A DNA stretch of 64,000 nt from Hyperoodon ampullatus (GCA_949752795.1 OX457057.1:5322632-5386631), one strand, 5' to 3'; counted from the stretch's first letter, positions 33,009 through 45,440 are shown. Program-made: numbers and translations. Notes: generated by a model from the letters alone, not told the origin.

Positions 33009-33157
33009 CGGGCAAGAGGGCGCGTTTCACATTAGGTGTATCCTATCACAATTTTAAACATAATTTTAAAGTGTTCTAAAATGTATTTTGCTGTTGGTTG
33101 CACAAGGCTATGAATAAACCAAAACCACTGAATTGTGCATTTTAAATGGGTGAATTG
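33009..33157. other. Relic of older retroelement 3' end between SINEs
   Basis: 'ggttgcacaaggctatgaataaaccaaaaccactgaattgtgcattttaaatgggtgaattg', continued after the SINEs by 'gtgaactatatctcagtaaac', is a common mammalian repeat 3' end that I recall but cannot assign. Two SINEs have inserted into it. Confidence 0.4.
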
Positions 33158-33504
33158 GGGGCTTCCCTGGTGGCGCAGTGGTTAAGAATCCGCCTGCCAA
33201 TGCAGGGGACACGGGTTCGAGCCCTGGTCCAGGAAGATCCCACATGCCACGGAGCAGCTAAACTTGTGCGCCACAACGACTGAGCTTGCGCTCTAGAGCC
33301 TGCGAGCCACAACTACTGAAGCCCACGTGCCTACAGCCCGTGCTCCGCAACAAGAGAAGCCACCGCAATGCGAAGCCCGCGCACCGCGATGAAGAGTAGC
33401 CCCCGCTCGCCACAATTAGAGAGAAGCCCATGCGCAGCAACAAAGACCCAACACAGCCAAAAATAAATAAATAAATAAATAAATTTATTTAAAAATAAAT
33501 AAAT
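33158..33504 (+). mobile_element. CHR SINE, long form, plus
   Basis: Head 'ggggcttccctggtggcgcag', B-box-like GGTTCGAGCCC, the long CHR-2-like body and a TAAA-rich tail. The perfect 14-bp TSD AAATGGGTGAATTG lies at 33144-33157 and 33505-33518. Confidence 0.95.
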
Positions 33505-33556
33505 AAATGGGTGAATTGAATGGTCAGTGAACTATATCTCAGTAAACTTGTTTTTT

Positions 33557-33825
33557 TTTTTAGAGAGTCTTTCCGAACGAGTGCATTTTATTTATTTTTT
33601 TAAATTTTTATTTATTTATTTATTTAAAATTAATTAATTTATTTATTTTCTCACTATCGCGGCCTCTCTTGTTGGGAGCACGGGCTCCAGACGCGCAGGC
33701 TCAGTAGTTGTGGCTCACGGGCCTAGTTGCTCCGCGGCATGTGGGATCTTCCCAGACCAGGGCTCGAACCCTTGTCCCCTGCACTGGCAGGAAGATTCTC
33801 AACCACTGCGCCACCAGGGAAGCCC
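33557..33825 (-). mobile_element. CHR SINE, minus, next to the previous SINE
   Basis: TTTA-rich tail on the left, with the head 'gcgccaccagggaagccca' at the right end. The flanks AGTAAACTTGTTTTT and AATAAACTTGTTTTT form the TSD. It stands about 50 bases from the plus-strand SINE, so the two can pair as an inverted repeat. Confidence 0.92.
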
Positions 33826-34213
33826 AATAAACTTGTTTTTGATAAAAGAAGGATAGAGTCCAGATGGGGGTGGACCATTTCAGAACAGCTGGCAGGAAGA
33901 CCTGTCTGAGAAGGCAACCTTTGGTGGGAATTACTGTCATCATCTTGCAGAGGTCGAGTGTCCTGCCCACAGTGGCAGGTCTAAGATGCAATCCCAGGCC
34001 TGCTGCCTCCATAGCCCGGCCTGCTCTATTTGCCCATTCTGAGTTCTGGTTTTTTTCCTCTCACCCAAGCCCTTTCATACTGGTCATCTCTCTGTGTTCT
34101 ATTCCAGGCATCCTCATTTTCTGTCTTTTTTCCAGCAGACAGAGTGAGAAGCACATGTTCAGGGCCTGATCCAAGTCCCACAGTCAGTGCCAGGGACCCA
34201 AACAGTTCTGTCC

Positions 34214-34431
34214 CAGTGGTCAGCAGACTTGTTCTGCAAAGGGCCAGTGAGTCAATATTTTAGACTTTGCAGGCTGTCTGGTCTCTGTGGTAACTCCTCA
34301 ACTTCGCCGTTATGGCACAAAAGCAGCCATGGAATTGTAAACACACGGATGTTGCTGTGTTCCGATAAAACTTTATTTACAAAAACAGGGTAGGCTGTAT
34401 TTGGCTCAGGGACCAGAGTTAGCCAACCCTG
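34214..34431 (+). mobile_element. hAT-type nonautonomous DNA transposon, copy 3
   Basis: Same family as 6965 and 16958: 'gggccagtgagtcaatatttta', 'actcctcaacttcgccgttatgg', 'gataaaactttatttacaaaaacagg', ending 'agttagccaaccctg'. The terminal repeats are decayed. Confidence 0.75.
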
Positions 34432-34707
34432 CTCTAGATTGCCCTTTTCTCTTCTCTGGAAAGACTCCCTTTTAAAGAAGATGAGATTGGAGGGAGGCTG
34501 GATGTTCTGTCTCTCCCCCTTAAACTTGTGTCCAGGAGATGGCATGTGAAGTGCTTCATTCAGCTGGATTCCCCCAGGGCAACAGGATGAAGCAGGATCC
34601 CTATCAGACACACAGACATATCTCTGCGGAGAGGTCAAGACTAAGGGAAGGCCCAGGAATAGCCCTTTCTGGATGGTTGCTTTCTTCCATAGGCAGCCAA
34701 TGAGCTT

Positions 34708-34910
34708 TCATCCATCCATCAGTGCATCCATCCATCTATCCATCCATCCATCCATCCATCCATCCTTCCATCCGTCCCTCCCTCCCTCCATCCATCTATC
34801 CATCTCTCCATGCGTCCATCTCTCCATCCGTCCAACCATCCATCCATGCATCCATCTATACATCCATACATGTATCCATACATGTATTCTCCCGTCCATC
34901 CCTCCATCTG
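34708..34910. repeat. (TCCA)n microsatellite, interrupted
   Basis: About 200 bases of imperfect CATC/TCCA tetranucleotide repeat with a Y-rich interruption. It creates spurious HPSI frames on plus and WMDG frames on minus. Confidence 0.95.
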
Positions 34911-36060
34911 TCTGCACTGCCTCATTCTCAAACATTCTCAGGTCCTGCTCTGCACCTGGCTATGAATCAGGCCACTCGACTTCAGTGGAGAACAGGGCAC
35001 ACTCCCTGTGCTCAAGGATCTCCCGCCATGAACAATCCCATACATAGTCTATAAACCCAGGGAGTGAATGCTGTGATAAAGATAAGGCATGCTGTGGCCT
35101 GGGTGATTGGCTGGGGTCCTTGTCACCCTGGGAACCCTTCCTTCTCGGGCCAAACGGAGACTCACTCTTGTCAGCAGTCTATCACACTCTCTCAGGACAC
35201 CAGCTCCTCGACCCCAAATGGTCTTGGAGGTGGAACTTTTCCTATAGGGCTGCGGGCCAGCCTGCCCCCTGAGCTCTGGGTCCTGGTCCCAGGCAGGTGG
35301 AGGTCTGCCTGTCAGCTGTGTAGAGCCCTCGGCAGCCCTGTGGTCTGGAGTGGGAAGAGAGCTAGTCCCCAAGGCCACAGAGACAGTGCTGAGGAGTGTC
35401 TGCTGTTGGGGGGCCAGGGGTCGTGAGGAAGAGAAGCAAAGTCACCTCTCTCCTCCGTCCCGCCAGAAACACGTGACCAGCCCGTGTGTGCTGAGCAGAA
35501 CGGGACCCCCTCCAGGAAGTGGGGAGCAGCTGTCATCGTGTCCAGTGAAATGAGAATATTTCCTTTCTCTTTGTCATCTAGGAGCAAACAAAGTAGGTCG
35601 GGGATTGTTCTTGGGAACAAAGAATAGGCTGAGCTCTCATTAGGGGCACCCATTGCTCCCCCTGAATTGAGCTGTTGCCCAGTTTGGAGCCGGCTCCCCT
35701 GCCAGGGACGATGAACGCGTTGGCCAGCCTGGGTTTCCCGCGGCTGCCACCAGCCTAATGTCGGCGTGATTGTTCTGCCGTAAACATCATCTGTGCGTGC
35801 GTTATCTTCAGACAGGCTGGGCCCGTCCGGTTGGCCAGGGTCCAGTGCTTTCTTTCTCCCCAGAACTCAGAATCGTGACTGTCTTGTCTCCATAGCAGAA
35901 ATGAGATGTGGTGTCCACGGCCAGGGCGGGAAGCAGAATTAAATTTCAGAAGGCGCTGCGTGGCTGGCCACCTGGGAAGCAACCAGCCTGGGTGTCCTTT
36001 GGGCTCCCTGCAGCCACCGGTGTCCTCATGCTGGAGGGCAGATCGCAGGAGCGACGATGC
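34911..36060. other. Unassigned sequence
   Basis: No repeat or gene was recognised. The composition is moderately GC-rich. Confidence 0.4.
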
Positions 36061-36220
36061 TGAATGATGCCGGAAGCACTTGGTTGAGCGTGTGCTTGCC
36101 CTGTCCTGGGAGCTGTCACCTACCTTGTTTCATCTTCACACTAACTGACCCTATGAGATAGGCCATCATCAACTCTTATGGAGGAGGAAAGTGGGCCGTA
36201 CAGTGGTCCCTTCATCAGGA
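36061..36220 (-). repeat. MIR SINE
   Basis: 'gtttcatcttcacactaactgaccctatgagataggccatcatcaactcttatggaggaggaaag' is the reverse-complement MIR core. Confidence 0.65.
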
Positions 36221-37640
36221 AACTGGGCGCGCGATATATTGCTGCTACGTCTGTCTCAGCCACGTCAGGGCCATCTCTGGAGCGGCTGCAGGTCTCAGAT
36301 GGCCTAGAGGGAGGGCAGGCTGCTGCAGCCTGGTGACCTCAGAGTCCTCCAGGCTCCATGGCCTGTCCAGAGGCAGCGAGGCAGGTGCTGAGCCCAGGAG
36401 GACCCTTGGGCTTCCTGGGGTGGGAGGCAAGGCCCCTCCGCCCTCCCAGCACTGACCCAGCTGGCTGCACCTCTTGCAGTTCCGGGGCTCCTGGTGAGCC
36501 AGCCCGGGGTCAGGGCAGCAGGATTTGAGTTCTTTCCCTGCTAACCCGTGACCTGCATGGGAACTGACTCAGAACCCGCTGAGCCTGGGGAGTGGGCTTG
36601 GGCTGCGGGGAGGGGGTGGGCCGGAGGGCACTGAGGTCTGGGGTGGGGAGAAATGACTCACGGTGCTCACAACAGGTGGCCCCGGTGACCTGGAAGATTG
36701 TTCCCGCACTCCTAAAGTCCTATAGCACTTCCTAGAACGCGGGGCTGGAGCCTCTTTAGGAAACAGGTAATTCGACCTCTGTCTTGGAAATAGGAGGTGA
36801 TTCGGGGAGAAGGAAAGGGAAGGGAAAATGCTGTCCAAGTGCCACTGCTGGTCCCTGGAGAGCCTCGACTGGAACTCAGGGGGCCGAAGACAGAGCCATC
36901 TCGGACAGGAGCTTGAGCACTCCCTGCCCCGGCTGGCCACGGGCTGACTGTCCACCTCCCCGGCGGTTTCCCACCAGCCCACGCCTGCGCTCTGAGAGAG
37001 ATTTTCCACGTTCCTTGGGACCATCAGCCAGACTTGGGTCTCCTTGCTGCTCTGCGGGCCTGAAACCCCTTTACTCTGTGGGTGCTGGTTCTCCTACCAC
37101 GCAGCACATGGCTGGGCCCTGGGCTCCTTCCCCCTGGCCCTGGGTGCTGCTAAAATATCATCCTGTGGATAGGAAATGAAAAGGGTAGAACCTTATTTCT
37201 TCAAAGATCGCCCAATCTAGCCCAGAGGTATAATAAAACCCCAGACTTTCCGTTCAGGAGTCATCTTTTCTCAGTCAGATCTTTCTGTGTTAAGTGGTAG
37301 ACACACGATTGTGAAATAAAACACGAGGCTCGGTGACTCCGAGTGGTTTGGGGTGTGGGTGGCAAGGCTGCCTTTTACGGTGGCACGTTTCCTAGGCTCA
37401 GAATTCCTCGACTGTGCTGTGTGTGGCACCTAGGGGTGATTGATGACACATCATGTGCTCATCACCTAAAGCTAGAGGCTTCAGCCTGGGTCATGTTGGC
37501 CATCCCCCTGTGGTCGTGTAGAACTAGGAACCCGGTTCTGTCCAGTGAGGGATTTGCTTTTAAAACAGGGCGAATTAGAGTAACTGAGTAATTGGATTAG
37601 ATAGTCTTAGCTCACGACATACTATTATTGTTTGGTTTTG
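36221..37640. other. Unassigned GC-rich sequence
   Basis: No repeat recognised. A minus-strand frame of 151 codons (36569-37024) is low-complexity Pro/Ser-rich and overlaps a plus frame; it has no domain. CpG content does not look like a CpG island. Confidence 0.4.
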
Positions 37641-38090
37641 AGGGTTGGCTTAACCATTATAACCATGAATGCATCTCCGTTTGTGCTCCATGGGGGATGC
37701 TCCATCCCTCCCCTGCCTTTCCATCTCCCAGAGATCATCACAATCCTGAATTCATGCTTAAATGTCCTACCTTATTGTTCTGGTCATTACTTATACGTGT
37801 ATCCCTAAAGAATCCGTTGTGTAGATTTGCCTGGTTTCCAACCTCATGTCACTGAGACCCATTTATGGTGTGTGTAGCCAGAGCCCACTCATTTTCACCG
37901 CTGTATAATACTCCGTTGTGGGTCTCTGCCACCATTCACTTCCTCCTGCCCATGGGCATTTAGTCGTTGCTAGCTTCTTGCTCTTATGAACAGCACTGCC
38001 CAGAGTCGCCGTGTGTCTGTGTGTCTCCTGGCTGTACTTAGATGGGGGTTTCTCTTGGGAGTGGGCCATGCTGTCTGCCTGGTTGTCTAC
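37641..38090 (-). mobile_element. Old L1 3' region fragment
   Basis: 'accgctgtataatactccgttgtgg...ccaccattcacttcctcctgcccatgggcatttagtcg...gaacagcac' is a decayed reverse-complement L1 ORF2 end (compare 40.85-40.96 kb). Confidence 0.65.
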
Positions 38091-38615
38091 TGCTGTGACA
38101 CATACCACGCGTCACGTGGTGCCACTCACAGGGCTCACGGGGGGCGGGGTGGGGTGGCTGGAGTGGTCGGGGCCAGCGCACCGGGGCTGGCCTGACCCCT
38201 CTTCTTCCTGTGGAGCCCAGGACCTCTCCACATGGTCCTTTCACCTCGTCCCTTGAGCGAGTTTTTCCAGATGCCCGCTGGAAGCTGCAGGCTTCTGTGG
38301 TCAACCCCAAAGCCTCAGAACTCAGATGGGAGTCTCACTCCCATCACATTGCGTTGGTGAAGCTAGTCACAAGGGGGCAGACCAGATTCAAGGGCAGAGG
38401 AACTGGATCTCACCTCTCTGAGGAGTTGCAAAAGCAGTTATCTTCACTAGATCCCGTAAGACAGGCGACTCCTCATCTTTACAAGTTAACCCAAGTGATC
38501 CCATCATCCGACAGCCCCCGCCACACACACCCACATACACACACAATGCACAAATCATTCCCAAACTCTCCACCCTCTGCAGACCATGTCAGGTCCTTAA
38601 TTGGTGTCAGTGGAG
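38091..38615. other. Unassigned insertion or unique sequence within old L1
   Basis: Sequence between two L1 pieces that does not match L1. It includes a G-rich stretch at 38140-38180 and a short CAC tract near 38521-38544. Not identified. Confidence 0.35.
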
Positions 38616-39180
38616 TAGCTGTCGGCTGGATCTGGCCATGGTCTTATTTGCATTTCCCTGATCTCAAGGAAGGTGAGACATCTCCTCCTAAAATTATCAG
38701 CCATGTGTTTTTCCTCTTTCCCGTTTAAGCCTTTTGCCCATCTTTCTACTTGATTGTCTCTTTCGTATTGTAAGAATTCTTTGTATTTAATGGATACTCA
38801 TCCTTTCTCCTTTTTATATATTGCAAATATCTTTTTTTTCCCCAGTTTTAGCTTTTCTGTTTCTTTGAGATATCTTTTGTTGAACAGAAGTTCTTACTTT
38901 TAATATAGGCACATTTATCAATATTTTATTTCACAGTTGGCACTTCTTAATCTTCTTCAAGAAAGAAATCCTTCCCTGTCTCAAAGTCAGATGGATGTTC
39001 ATCACAACTTTTCTTAAGGTTTTGATGTTAACGGTTTAATTCTGAATCTATCTGGAGTTGATTTCCTTTCTGTTTTTTCCCTTTGGGGATAAACAGTGTT
39101 TCTAACCGCTTTCCCATGATCTGCCACGCTGTTTCTGATGTATCAGCAGTGGTGGGAACATCCTGAGAGACTTTTATTGT
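38616..39180 (-). mobile_element. Old L1 ORF2 fragment
   Basis: 'tttgcatttccctgatctcaagg', 'gtaagaattctttgtatttaatgg', 'cttactttta', 'ctatctggagttgatttcc' are reverse-complement L1 wording in correct order after the 37.6-38.1 kb piece. Confidence 0.65.
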
Positions 39181-39865
39181 GCTTAGAAGCTTTTCAGAGA
39201 GATTTGGGTGAAGCCATGCCATAGCCATCATACCCGTGGGAACATTGTTTTTAAACCCCATGCCTCACTTTCCACATCTCCCTCGCTCTTTGGTGGGCCA
39301 GCCGGGTGAACCATGAGGTCTCCCAATCTGCCTGCTTGGCTCAAACCCACGCCCAGTCTGAGTGAGCTGCTTGGACCTCCATCCCTCACCGTGAAGATTA
39401 AATCCAGTTCATTACGTCCGGGGTCCGGCACGTGATAAGTGCTTAATGCCTGGGAGCTGTCGTCTCTAGCTGACTGTTTAAGCATGGGCTCCAGTTAGTT
39501 GTTCTGGGTAAAATATTGGAACTGACCTACTTGCCTTCTGCTCCCAAACACATGAGAAGAATCGCATCGCATCCGTGGAAAGACAGGGGGAGAGGGAGAA
39601 ACTCCAGGACTGCTGGATCCTGAGCAGGTGTTTCAGGTGTGCAGGAACGTTCTCTGTTGGAGCCTCCCCCTGGGTGCATCCCTCAACACTAGAGAATCCA
39701 GGGACCAGCCCGGCTGGCAAGGGCATTTGGGAGTGAAACTGAAGAAGGGCTGGTTGCAGGGGTAACGTGGGGCTGGCTTTTAGTGGGGTTAATGGTGATA
39801 GGGTTTGAAAGCCCCTGGGGATCTCTTACTCCACAGTCAGACGTGTTCCTTGGAGACTGGGAGTT
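39181..39865. other. Unassigned sequence with MIR-like piece
   Basis: Mostly unrecognised. 39400-39470 ('ggtccggcacgtgataagtgcttaatgcctgg') resembles a MIR 3' part in plus orientation. Confidence 0.4.
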
Positions 39866-39995
39866 AGGAAGAGAAACGGGCACCAAAGTCCTGGATCGGG
39901 TCCCTCTTCTGTCTCTGCTTTGCTGTGTGACCTTGAACAGGTCACTCTCCCTCTCTCTTATCTTCAGGTTACTTCCCTTTAGAATGGAGGGGCCA
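39866..39995 (+). repeat. MIR SINE
   Basis: 'ctttgctgtgtgaccttgaacaggtcactctccctctctctta...tttagaatggaggggcc' matches the MIR core in plus orientation. Confidence 0.7.
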
Positions 39996-40340
39996 TCAGT
40001 GGCCCAGACAGTCTCTCAGTGCCTTCCTCTTGCTGATGGTCTCTGGATCTACAACGGAGGTGGGCATTTGATGATGCCAACCTGTCGCATGCTGGGGAAT
40101 TGAAACCAGAATAAGAGAAGCCCAAGTATTCGCTTTAAATGTAAGCAGCTGAGAGCTTGCTTCTTAATTGGGTAGACTTCAGAAGATAATGGCGTACCTC
40201 CACATTATTAAAAATCACCAGCCTGGCCTCCCAGGAGGTGGGCTGGTGTGAAAAGATGGGCACAGCCAATAAGATTTCCTCCCTTAGCAATTATAACAAT
40301 CATTGTGGATTATTTTGAAAATCTGGGGTATTTTTTTCAT
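39996..40340. other. Unassigned sequence
   Basis: No repeat or gene was recognised before the L1 target site. Confidence 0.4.
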
Positions 40341-40341
40341 T

Positions 40342-40349
40342 CTTCACAC
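40342..40349. repeat. L1 target-site duplication, 3' side
   Basis: CTTCACAC, repeated exactly at 46084-46091 just outside the L1 5' end. Confidence 0.65.
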
Positions 40350-40719
40350 CTTTTATTATTTTAACATCTTTATTGGAGTATAATTGTTTTAAAATGGTGT
40401 GTTAGTTTCTGCTGTATCACAAAGTGAATCAGCTATATGTATACATACATCCCCATACCTCCTCCCTCTTGCGTCTCCCTCCCACCCTCCCTATCCCACC
40501 CCTCTAGGTGGACACAAGGTATCGAGCTGATCTCCCTGTGCTATGTGGCTGCTTCCCACTAGCTATCTATTTTACATTTGGTAGTGTATACATGTCTATG
40601 CCACTCTCTCACTTTGTCCCAGCTTACTCTTCCCCCTCACCATATCTTCAAGTCCATTCTCTACATCAGCGTCTTTATTGCTGTCCTGCCCCTAGGTTCT
40701 TCAGAACCTTTTTTTTTTT

Positions 40720-43700
40720 TTAGATTCCATATATATGTGTTAGCATATGGTATTTGTTTTTCTCTTTCTGACTTACTTCACTCTGTATGACAGATTCTAA
40801 GTCCATCCACCTCACTACAAATAACTCAATTTCGTTTCTTTTTATGGCTGAGTAATATTCCATTGTATATATGTGCCACATCGTCTTTATCCATTCATCT
40901 GTCAATGGACACATAGGTTGCTTTCATGTCCTGGCTATTGTAAATAGTGCTGCAATGAACATTGGGGTGCATGTGTCTTTTTGAATTATGGTTTTCTCAC
41001 GGTATATGACCAGTAGTGGGATTGCTGGGTCATATAGTAGTTCTACTTTTAGTTTTTTATGGAACCTTCGTACTGTTCTCCATAGTGGCTGTATCAATTT
41101 ACATTCCCACCAACAGCGTAGGAGGGTTCCCTTTTCTCCACACCCTCTCCATCATTTATTGTTTCTAGATTTTTTGATGATGCCCATTCTGACCTGTGTG
41201 AGGTGATTTGCATTTCTCTAATGATTAGTGATGTTGAGCATTCTTTCATGTGTTTGTTGGCAATCTGTGTATCTTCTTTGGAGAAATGTCTATTTAGGTC
41301 TTCTGTGCATTTTTGGATTGGGTTGTTTGCTTTTTTAATATTGAGCTGCATGAGCTGCTTGTATATTTTGGAGATTAATCCTTTGTCAGTTGCTTCATTT
41401 ACAAATATTTTCTCCCATTCTGAGGGTTGTCTTTTTGTCTTGTTTATGGTTTCCTTTGCTGTGCAAAAGCTTTTAAGTTTAATTAGGTCCCATTTGTTTA
41501 TTTTTGTTTTTATTTCCATTTCTCTAGGAGGTGGGTTAAAAAGGATATTGCTGTAATTTATGTCATAGAGTGTTCTGCCTATGTTTTCCTCTAAGAGTTG
41601 TATAGTGTCTGGCCTTACATTTAGGTCTTTAATCCATTTTGAGTTTATTTTTGTGTATGATGTTAGGGAGTGTTCTAATTTCTTTCTTTTGCATGTAGCT
41701 GTCCAGTTTTCCCAGCACCACTTATTGACGAAGCTGTGTTTTCTCCATTATACTCTTGCCTCCTTTATCAAAGATAAGGTGCGTGGGTTTATCTCTGGGC
41801 TTTCTATCCTGTTCCATTGATCTGTATTTCTGTTTTTGTGCCAGTACCATACTGTCTTGATTACTGCAGCTTTGTAGTATAGTCTAAGTCAGGAAGCCTG
41901 ATTCCTCCAGCTCTGTTTTCATTTCTCAAGATTGCTTTAGCTGTTCAGGATCATTTGTGTTTCCATACAAATTGTGAAGTTTTTTGTTCTAGTTCTGTGA
42001 AAAATGCCATTGGTAGTTTGATAGGGATTGCACTGAATATGTAGATTGCTTTGGGTAGTATAGTCATTTTCACAATGTTGATACTTCCAATCCAAGAACA
42101 TAGTGTATCTCTCCATCTGTATCATCTTTAATTTCTTTCATCAGTGTCATAGTTTTCTGCATACAGGTCTTTTGTCTCCTTAGGTAGGTTTATTCCTAGG
42201 TATTTTATTCTTTTTGTTGCAGTAGTAAATGGGAGTGTTTCCTTAATTTCTCTTTCAGATTTTTCATCGTTAGTGTATAGGAATGCAAGAGATTTCTGTG
42301 CATTAATTTTGTACCCTGCTACTTTACCACATTCATTGATTAGCTCTAGTAGTTTTCTGGTAGCATCTTTAGGATTCCCTATGTGTAGTATCATGTCATC
42401 TGCAAACAGTGACAGTTTTACTTCTTCTTTTCCAATTTGGGTTCCTTTTATTTCTTTTTCTTCTCTGATTTCTGTGGCTAAAACTTCCAAAACTATGTTG
42501 AATAAGAGTGGTGAGAGTGGGCAACCTTGTCTTGTTCCTGATCTTAGTGGAAATGGTTTCAGTTTTTCACCATTGAGAATGATGTTGGCTGTGGGTTTGT
42601 CATATATGGCCTTTATTATGTTGAGGTAAGTTCCCTCTATGCCTACTTTCTGGAGAGTTTTTTATCATAAATGGTGTTGAATTTTGTTGAAAGTTTTTTC
42701 TGCATTATTGAGATTATCATATAGTTTTTCTCCTTCAGTTTGTTAATATGGTGTATCACGTTGATTGATTTGCATATATTGAAGATTCCTTGCATTCCTG
42801 GGATAAACCCCACTTGATCATGGCGTATGATCCTTTTAATGTGCTGTTGGATTCTGTTTGCTAGTATTTTGTTGAGGATTTTTGCATCTATGTTCATCAG
42901 TGATATTGGCCTGTAGTTTTCTTTTTTTGTGACATCTTTGTCTGGTTTTGGTATCAGGGTGATGGTGGCCTCGTAGAATGAGTTTGGGAGTGTTCCTCCC
43001 TCTGCTATATTTTGGAAGAGTTTGAGAAGGATAGGTGTTAGCTCTTCTGTAAATGTTTGATAGAATTCACCTGTGAAGCCATCTGGTCCTGGGCTTTTGT
43101 TTGTTGGAAGATTTTTAATCACAGTTTCAATTTCAGTGCTTGTGATTGGTCCATTTATTTTTTCTACTTCTTCCTGGTTCAGTCTCAGAAGGTTGTGCTT
43201 TTCTAAGGATTTGTCCATTTCTTCCAGGTTGTCCATTTTATTGGCATAGAGTTGCTTGTAGTAATCTCTCATGATCCTTTGTATTTCTGCAGTTTCAGTT
43301 GTTACTTCTCCTTTTTCATTTCTAATTTTGTTGATTTGTGTCTTCTCCCTTTTTTTCTTGATGAGTCTGGCTAATGGCTTATCAATTTTGTTTACCTTCT
43401 CAAAGAACCAGCTTTTAGTTTTATTGATCTTTGCTATCGTTTCCTTCATTTCTTTTTCATTTGTTTATGATCTGATCTTTATCTCTTTCCTTCTGCTAAC
43501 TTTTGGGGTTTTTTGTTCTTCTTTCCCTAATTGCTTTAGGTGTAAGGTTAGGTTGTTTATTTGAGATTTTTCTTGCTTCTTGAGGTAGGATTGTATTGCT
43601 ATAAGCTTCCTCTTAGAACTACTTTTGCTGCATCCCATAGGTTTTGAGTCATTGTGTTTTCATTGTCATTTGTTTCTAGGTATTTTTTGATTTCCTCTTT

Positions 43701-44496
43701 GATGTCTTCAGTGATCTCTTGGTTATTTAGTAGTGTATTGTTTAGCCTCCATGTGTTTGTATTTTTTGGAGTTTTTTTCCTGTAATTAATATCTAGTCTC
43801 ATAGTGTTGTGGTTGGAAAAGATACTTGATATGATTTCAGTTTTCTTAAATTCACCAAGGCTTGATTTGTGACCCAAGATATGATCTATCCTGGAGAATG
43901 TTCCATGAGCATTTGAGAAGAATGTGTATTCTGTTGTTTTTGGATGGAATGTCCTATAAATATCAATTAAGTCCATCTTGTTTAATGTATCATTTAAAGC
44001 TTGTGTTTCCTTATTTATTTTCATTTTGGATGATCTGTTCATTGGTGAAAGTGGGGTGTTAAAGTCCCCTACTATGATTGTGTTACTGTTGATTTCCCCC
44101 TTTTATGGCTATTAGCATTTGCCTTATGTATTGAGGTGCTCCTATGTTGGGTGCATAAATATTTACAATTGTTATATCTTCTTCTTGGATTGATCCCTTG
44201 ATCATTATGTAGTGTCCTTCTTTGTCTCTTGTAATGGTCTTTATTTTAAAGTCTATTTTGTCTGATATGAGAATTGCTACTCCAGCTTTCTTTTGATTTC
44301 CATTTGCATGGAATATCTTTTTCCATCCTCTCACTTTCAGTCTGTATGTGTCCCTACGTCTGAAGTGGGTCTCTTGTAGACAACATATGTATCGGTCTTG
44401 TTTTTGTATCCATTCAGCCATTCTATGTCTTTTGGTTGGAGCACTTAATTCATTTACATTTAAGGTAATTGTCGATATATATGTTCCTACTACCAT
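40720..44496 (-). pseudogene. L1 ORF2 remnant (endonuclease-reverse transcriptase)
   Basis: ORF2p normally nicks DNA and reverse-transcribes L1 RNA. The surviving frames, read 5' to 3', are the endonuclease N-terminal half (44083-44496, with CLQETHF), the endonuclease C-terminal half (43599-44042, with SRIDHILGHK), the RT fingers/palm (42643-43449, with [15 protein letters not shown]), a piece with the FADD catalytic motif (42128-42490) and C-terminal pieces (41094-41519, 40720-40914). Shifts or stops separate every block. It is degenerate but individually recognisable. Confidence 0.9.
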
Positions 44497-45440
44497 TTTC
44501 TTAATTGTTTTGGGTTTGTTATTGTAGGCCTTTTCCTTATCTTGTGTTTCCTGCCTAGAGAAATTCCTTTAGCATTTGTTGTAAAGCTGGTTTGGTGGTG
44601 CTGAATTCTCTTAACTTTTGTTTGTCTGTAAAGTTTAATTTCCCTGTCAAATCTGAATGAGGTCCTTGCTGGGTAGAGTAATCTTGGCTGTAGGTTTTTC
44701 CCTTTCATCACTTTAAATATGTCCTGCCACTCCCTTCTGACTTGCAGAGTTTCTGCTGAAAGATCAGCTGTTAACCTTATGGGATTTCCCTTGTATGTTA
44801 TCTGTTGCTTTTCTCTTGCTGCTTTCAATATTTTTTCTTTGTATTTAATTTTTGATAGTTTGATTAACATGTGTCTTGGCATGTTTGTCCTTGGATTTAT
44901 CCTGTATGGGACTCTCTGTGCTTCCTGGACTTGATTGACTATTTCCTTTCCCATATTAGGGAAGTTTTCAACTATAATCTCTTCAAATAGTTTCTCAGTC
45001 CCTTTCTTTTTGTCTTCTTCTTCTGGGACCCCTATCATTTGAATGTTGTTGCATTTGATGCTGTCCCAGAGGTCTCTAAGACTGTCCTCAATTCTTTTCA
45101 TTCTTTTTTCTTTATTCTGCTCTGTGGTAGTTATTTCCACTATTTTATCTTCCATGTCACTTATCCGTTCTTCTGCCTCAGTTATTCTGCTATTGATTCC
45201 TTCTAGAGAATTTTTAATTTCATTTATTGTGTTTTTCATCATTTGCTCTTTAGTTCTTCTAGGTCATTGTAAAACGTGTCTTGTATTGTCTCCATTCTAT
45301 TTCCAGGATTTTGGATCATCTTTACTATCAGTACTCTGAATTCTTTTTCAGGTAGACCGCGTGTTTCTTCTTCATTTGTTTGGTCTGGTGGGTTTTTACC
45401 TTGCTCCTTCATCTGCTGCATATTTCTCTGTCTTCTCATC
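44490..45440 (-). pseudogene. L1 ORF1 remnant (RNA-binding chaperone)
   Basis: ORF1p normally coats L1 RNA as a coiled-coil trimer. The probable original start is near 45440, in the frame 45239-45631. The frame breaks near 45240 by a small indel. The next frame (44490-45242) carries the coiled coil ('EIKNSLEGINSRITEAEERI') and RRM/C-terminal part ('RREWQDIFKVMKGKNLQPR'), then shifts again before its natural end. The protein cannot be made intact. Confidence 0.85.

Noticed and set aside
34673..35054. Plus and minus frames of about 110-124 codons (HPSI and WMDG repeats)
   Set aside because: Product of the TCCA tetranucleotide repeat. The periodic spacing also ruled out a CRISPR-like array, because there are no distinct spacers.
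36569..37024. CpG island or Pro/Ser-rich exon
   Set aside because: GC-rich, but CpG dinucleotides are not dense, and the 151-codon frame is low-complexity and overlaps an opposite frame.
42643..43449. 268-codon minus-strand frame as a gene
   Set aside because: It is the reverse-transcriptase part of the dead L1 ORF2.
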